Source of the DNA: Thermosynechococcus vestitus BP-1
Lineage (GTDB): Bacteria > Cyanobacteriota > Cyanobacteriia > Thermosynechococcales > Thermosynechococcaceae
Length of the DNA: 64,000 nucleotides
Assembly (NCBI RefSeq): GCF_000011345.1
Contig: NC_004113.1
Span: forward strand, 496,001 to 560,000
Direction: 5' to 3'
Shown here: piece by piece, positions 60,092 to 64,000 of the stretch
How the letters are laid out: the number at the start of each line of letters is the position of its first letter
Numbering within the stretch: the first letter of the stretch is position 1
The notes under the pieces: generated by a model
The model's input: the letters and a program-made list of their open reading frames with translations, nothing else
The model's database searches: none
Told to the model about the DNA's origin: nothing
Made by a program: the position numbers and the translations under genes

Positions 60092-61902
60092 GCATCCTGT
60101 TGAGGGGCTACGTCTTTGGTGAGTGCCTGCAACCGGTAGAGATGGGCGTACACGCCATTGCGAGCCAACAGTTCACTGTGGCTGCCCTGCTCCACCAGTT
60201 GTCCCCGTTTGAGCACAAAAATGCGATCCACATGGCGGATTGTGGCGAGGCGGTGGGCAATAATCATTGCGGTTCGATTCACCAAGAGACGGTTCAAGGC
60301 CTCCTGAATCAGTGCCTCGGTGCCCACATCCAAATTGGCCGTTGCCTCATCAAGGACAAGAATTTCTGGATTGCGAATGGCGACCCGCGCAAAGGCCAAA
60401 AGTTGTCGCTGCCCCGCCGAGAGGTTTGTGCCCCGCTGCCGCAGGGCTGTGTCATAGCCTTGGGGCAACTGCTCAATGAACTCAGCAATGTTCATTTCTG
60501 CGGCCACTCGCTGAATTTCGGCAAGGGTGTAGTTGTCGCCAAGGGCAATGTTGCCTTTGACATCCCCAGAGAAGAGAAAGCTCTCCTGTAAAATCACACC
60601 AATGTGCTGCCGCAGTTCTGCTTGGGTAAAGTCGCGCACATTGCGACCACCAATGAGGACTTCACCGCGCGTTGGCTCATAAAGACGACAGAGCAAGCGA
60701 ATAATCGAACTTTTGCCTGCACCCGTGGGGCCAACAATGGCCACCTTCTCGCCAGCATGAATTTGAAAGGAAAGCTGCTTGAGGACATAGTCATCGTCTT
60801 TGTAGGCCAGCCAGACATCACGAAACTCAACGGCAGGGGCTGTATTTTCTATCTGGGGCAAACGCAAAAAGGTGCGATCGGGATCGTGAATTTCAATGGG
60901 TTCTGAGAGCAGATCATGGATGCGCTCAATGGCGGTTAAGCCCGCTTGCACTGTGGTAAATTTCTCCGCCAACTGCCGCAGTGGATCAAAGACGCGCTGT
61001 GAAAAGAGGATAAACGTGGCTAAGGTGCCAAAGTCAATCGTGCGCTGCTGCACTAAGGCGCCGCCGAGCCAGAGAACCCCCGCGATCGCCACAAAGGCAA
61101 TCCACTCTAAGGTCGCTGATACCGCTGAATCATAGAAAATCGTCCGATCGACCTCTTTGATGTAGCGCTGATTGCGCCGCCGAAACAGTTGACTATTGAA
61201 GGCCTCACGGCGAAACAATTGCACCACCGTAATACCAACAATGTTTTCCTGAAGATCGGCATTCAGTAGCGACAGCTCCTCGCGGGACTTGTAGTTGGCG
61301 ACGCGATAGCAATGTTGAAAATAGATAATCAGGGCAGCGATCGGCAGAACCAAGGCCAGCAGCAGTGTTGCCAACAGGCGGTCAATGAAAAACATCGTCA
61401 GGATGACCACCAGCATCGAGAAGACATCACTGAGAACCCCCACAGCGCCAGTGGCAAACACATCCCCTAAGGCATCCACATCACTGGTCAAGCGGGTAAT
61501 GAGCTTACCGACGGGAGTGCGGTCAAAGAAGCGGGAGGATAACCGCAGCACGTGGTCAAATAAGTCATGGCGAAGATCGGCAGTAATGTTTTGACCAATT
61601 TTTTGAATCCAGTACCCCTGGGCTGCCTGCACCCCAAAGCGCAGCACCACGGTTACCAACAGCGCCATGCTCAGTAGATCAATCCCTTGGGTCAGCGTTA
61701 AGGTTTTCAAAAAGCCGTAGGTACTCTCTTCCCCCTTCAGGAGGGCGATCGCCTGCCCAATGATGATCGGTTGTAATGCTGCGGCTGCCGCCAAGGGAAT
61801 CAAAAGCAAGCCACTTCCCACCAGTCCCCAGCGATAGGGCTTGAGGTAAGGAAGCAGTCGTTGCAAAAGTTGCCAATCCGTGGAGCGTGTTGCTGCTGTC
61901 AT
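60088..61902 (-). CDS. ABC exporter, fused permease and ATPase (MsbA/LmrA type)
   Basis: A 604-residue half-transporter: six membrane helices (about 20-310) followed by an ATPase with Walker A GPTGAGKSS, Q loop, the signature LSAGQRQLLAFARV, Walker B ILVLDEATANLD and the H loop AHRLATI. It would act as a homodimer exporting lipid or drug. The substrate cannot be told from sequence. Confidence 0.93.
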   Translation of the reverse strand: MTAATRSTDWQLLQRLLPYLKPYRWGLVGSGLLLIPLAAAAALQPIIIGQAIALLKGEESTYGFLKTLTLTQGIDLLSMALLVTVVLRFGVQAAQGYWIQKIGQNITADLRHDLFDHVLRLSSRFFDRTPVGKLITRLTSDVDALGDVFATGAVGVLSDVFSMLVVILTMFFIDRLLATLLLALVLPIAALIIYFQHCYRVANYKSREELSLLNADLQENIVGITVVQLFRREAFNSQLFRRRNQRYIKEVDRTIFYDSAVSATLEWIAFVAIAGVLWLGGALVQQRTIDFGTLATFILFSQRVFDPLRQLAEKFTTVQAGLTAIERIHDLLSEPIEIHDPDRTFLRLPQIENTAPAVEFRDVWLAYKDDDYVLKQLSFQIHAGEKVAIVGPTGAGKSSIIRLLCRLYEPTRGEVLIGGRNVRDFTQAELRQHIGVILQESFLFSGDVKGNIALGDNYTLAEIQRVAAEMNIAEFIEQLPQGYDTALRQRGTNLSAGQRQLLAFARVAIRNPEILVLDEATANLDVGTEALIQEALNRLLVNRTAMIIAHRLATIRHVDRIFVLKRGQLVEQGSHSELLARNGVYAHLYRLQALTKDVAPQQDA

Positions 61903-62349
61903 GCCCTGCTGAAACTTGTGAACCTCTTTTTCCCAGTCTAGTGCGCACTCGTAATGGTTTGTAACAATTTACACACCTTAGTGAGTTGTCATTTAGCCAT
62001 CCCTGAGCTAAGCTAATAGGTGCTTCAGGCTGTTCAATCCCCCGTACAGCCCTACTCAAATCCCCGATAAAGGTAAGTTACGCCGAAAGGGTAACGCACA
62101 AATCAAGGATCCTGTAGCCGCCGCTTCAGAAAAGGGTATGGACGTCCTTGATGCCGAAGGGATTTTTTCCAAGCTTCGCAGCCGCTCCAGATTTAAGGTG
62201 TGTATTTTTAAGGTGTACAGTGGACTGCTCTTTAGTGGATAGGTTAGTGGATAGGAGAGTGAAGCGATCGCGAGCAGTTAGTCATCACTTTTTGGAAATC
62301 GCAGTAGGCTAGAACTAGCGGCACCCCATTTCATTTCATTCATCCGTTT
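61903..62349. other. Intergenic region between the ABC exporter and the acidic zinc-ribbon gene
   Basis: This 447-base gap has no convincing gene. It contains the structured stretch at 62028-62168 described separately, a repeated TTTAAGGTGT-type motif near 62192-62217, and a repeated TTAGTGGATAGG near 62231-62255, shortly before the start at 62350. Confidence 0.6.
62028..62168 (+). ncRNA. Structured leader or small RNA candidate, riboswitch-like
   Basis: Several pairings are visible: GGCTGT/ACAGCC (62028-62033 with 62046-62051); GTTAC/GTAAC around a CC-GAAA-GG cap (62077-62095); and a long-range perfect 8-base pair ATCAAGGA (62102-62109) with TCCTTGAT (62145-62152). The last strand can instead pair CCTT with AAGG (62146-62149 with 62157-62160) just before six T, like a terminator. 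The two states exclude each other. I match it to no riboswitch class I know. The following gene starts 182 bases later. Confidence 0.4.
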
Positions 62350-63954
62350 ATGAGTGACTCCCGTTTGCTCGATATGGCGCGGCAGGGTAACCCCCGAGCC
62401 ATTGGTACGCTGCTGAATGCCGTCCTCCTGCCCAAGCGGGTAAAGGCCACCGTGGTGCGTCAGGCGGAGGAGCTAATGATTACCCTACATTCAGAAAAAA
62501 TGCTCAATCAAGCGGCAGCTGCAACCCTGATCCGCACCGCCTTAGAAAAGTTGCACTTGCCAGAGATTCAACGGGTTTTCATTGAGTCACGGGTCTTGGG
62601 CGTCCCCCTCTGGGAAAGTCATTTTGCCTTACAGGTCCTGCCCCCTGTTCAGCCCCCACCGCCAGCGATCGTCGATCCATGGGCCACGGCAACAGCACCA
62701 CCTGAGCCATCCCCGCCTCAACCGACACTGCGGGATTTGATGTCCGCTTTTATGGCCGCCGAGGCAACTGCCACAGCTGAAAGTCAGGATGTCGGGGCGC
62801 GATCGCCCCAGGAAGCGGAACAGCCCATTCCCCTAGAGACGACACCGGAATATGGGGATAGGGTTGCCCCTAAAGCAGCTGCTCCCCTCGGGCAAGTTGC
62901 TGAAAGTGCTGAGGATGGGACAGTGGCAGAAGCAATCAGTGAGCCCCAAGAGAGTTTCCTAGATGAAGTCCCAGAAAGTGATCCTGAGGAGGACATTAGC
63001 TTGGCAGATTTAGCTGCCGCCTTTGACCCAAACTCACCCTCAGAATCCCCAGATGCCAATTTTGAGAGTGAAGAACTGACATCCGCCATTGAGCTGCCCT
63101 CCCTCCAAGGAGAATGCACTGAATCCGACACCCTTAATGGATTCTCGGGGGAATTACCAGGCCTGGAGGTGGCTCCTGAACCAGCCGCAGAAGCCCCTGA
63201 GTCCGTAGAAGAGAGCATTACGACACCAGAAGCCCAAGACAATCCTGCGGAAATACCCGAACCAACACTGGCATTCTCTACCCTAGAGCAATCGACCCTT
63301 GAGGCCTACGACGCCCCTCAACCGACGCCTGCGGACATTGCCGCCCGAGAAGCCTTAGAGACTAAGATGAGCCCATCAACTGCGATCGCCCCTGAGATAG
63401 CCGCTGAAGCTGAATCCTCGCCTGAGGAGGCGATCGCCCCAGACACTGCCCCCGTCCTTGAGGATCCTTGGGCTGCCCCAGATACTTTACCCCCTGCACC
63501 CACAGCCCCCCAACCTCAAGAACCCGTTAGCTATCCTCCTCTAGGGGATCCTTGGTTAGAGGCTGAGCCTGCCTCCGAAGTTAAGGCAGATAAGACACCA
63601 GAACCTCCACCACTCCCTGAAACCGCCCCAGACCCCCCACCGGCCGCCTCTGCAGAGGAAGTTTATACCACTCCAAGAATTGAAAAGGTGCCCCGCGATG
63701 ATCAGTCGAAGGTGGCAGGTATTGCTGGGATGGTCATGGGGTTAGGCTTTTGTGCGACGGGGTTAGGCATGATTATTGGCTTGCCGATGGTTGTGGGCGG
63801 TATGTGGATGCTTGGGGATGAGGAAGTGTGGAGGGGTGAGTGCCCCCATTGTCATCACCCTCTAAAAATTCCGGTGGGTCAGCTGTGGCGCTTTAGTTGT
63901 GAGAAGTGTCAGGGATTGATTGAAGTAAAGCAGGGCCGCTTCTACGCACGCTAG
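62350..63954 (+). CDS. Acidic low-complexity protein with membrane anchor and zinc ribbon
   Basis: Unrecognised 534-residue protein. Residues 1-95 form a folded head (MARQGNPRAIGTLLNAVLLPKRVKATVVRQAEELMITLHS), as in several cyanobacterial hypotheticals. About 100-440 is a long acidic, Pro/Ala/Glu-rich stretch, probably disordered. Then a hydrophobic hairpin (VAGIAGMVMGLGFCATGLGMIIGLPMVVGGMWML, about 455-490) and a C-terminal four-Cys zinc ribbon (CPHC and CEKC). A role as a membrane-tethered scaffold is only a guess. Downstream 46 bases show nothing. Confidence 0.8.
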   Translation: MSDSRLLDMARQGNPRAIGTLLNAVLLPKRVKATVVRQAEELMITLHSEKMLNQAAAATLIRTALEKLHLPEIQRVFIESRVLGVPLWESHFALQVLPPVQPPPPAIVDPWATATAPPEPSPPQPTLRDLMSAFMAAEATATAESQDVGARSPQEAEQPIPLETTPEYGDRVAPKAAAPLGQVAESAEDGTVAEAISEPQESFLDEVPESDPEEDISLADLAAAFDPNSPSESPDANFESEELTSAIELPSLQGECTESDTLNGFSGELPGLEVAPEPAAEAPESVEESITTPEAQDNPAEIPEPTLAFSTLEQSTLEAYDAPQPTPADIAAREALETKMSPSTAIAPEIAAEAESSPEEAIAPDTAPVLEDPWAAPDTLPPAPTAPQPQEPVSYPPLGDPWLEAEPASEVKADKTPEPPPLPETAPDPPPAASAEEVYTTPRIEKVPRDDQSKVAGIAGMVMGLGFCATGLGMIIGLPMVVGGMWMLGDEEVWRGECPHCHHPLKIPVGQLWRFSCEKCQGLIEVKQGRFYAR

Positions 63955-64000
63955 GCTTGTGGGTCTTAACCCAAATCTAAATCTATCTGACCGCGTTGGC

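Overview
The window is chromosomal DNA of a thermophilic unicellular cyanobacterium, very probably Thermosynechococcus (T. elongatus/vestitus type). The reasons are the dense HIP1 octamer (GCGATCGC), the cyanobacterial gene set (PetP of the b6f complex, atpB-atpE apart from other ATP synthase genes, fbp-zwf-opcA, ArgZ/AgrE, FutA) and a nested group II intron whose reverse transcriptase resembles what I recall of the T. elongatus TeI4 group. No search could be run, so the species is an inference.

Layout. 1-7.4 kb: the end of a metal ABC permease, tsaD, an Rrf2 regulator with cysK, a secreted pentapeptide-repeat protein, gltX and argZ. 7.7-12 kb: tig-clpP-clpX and an SDR. 12.2-13.5 kb: a tnpB-only IS200/IS605 element. 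13.5-23.5 kb: futA, small hypotheticals, an unusual pyruvate kinase, an efflux adaptor, holB, a DHH-CBS-tRNA nucleotidyltransferase, a membrane methyltransferase and an Fe-S membrane protein. 23.5-26.7 kb: a twintron, one group II intron inserted inside another and splitting the outer intron's RT gene after its fifth codon begins. 26.8-38.7 kb: ddl, petP, atpB-atpE, prfB (frameshifted), ftsH, tldD, rplY, purA, tRNA-Thr, ruvA and a coiled-coil membrane protein. 39-49 kb: yggT, mnmG, ureD, an EcsC-family protein, a K+/H+ antiporter, and the oxidative pentose phosphate group opcA-zwf-fbp. 49.2-51.1 kb: a dead isochorismatase-type hydrolase gene split by an IS5-family element. 51.2-54.9 kb: a run of Roadblock-like, V4R-like, small, livM-like and anti-sigma genes. 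54.9-57.8 kb: a tight minus-strand group pilT, KaiB-domain protein, photolyase-like FAD protein. 57.9-64 kb: an AEC carrier, an MFS pseudogene, an ABC exporter, a structured leader and an acidic zinc-ribbon protein.

Most genes are housekeeping. The best candidates for new biology are: the pilT/KaiB-domain/FAD-protein operon, which could link light or clock input to pilus retraction; the twintron, where the intron-encoded protein appears to depend on splicing of an inner intron that has lost its own ORF; competing hairpins around the prfB frameshift site; and a riboswitch-like leader at about 62.0-62.2 kb.
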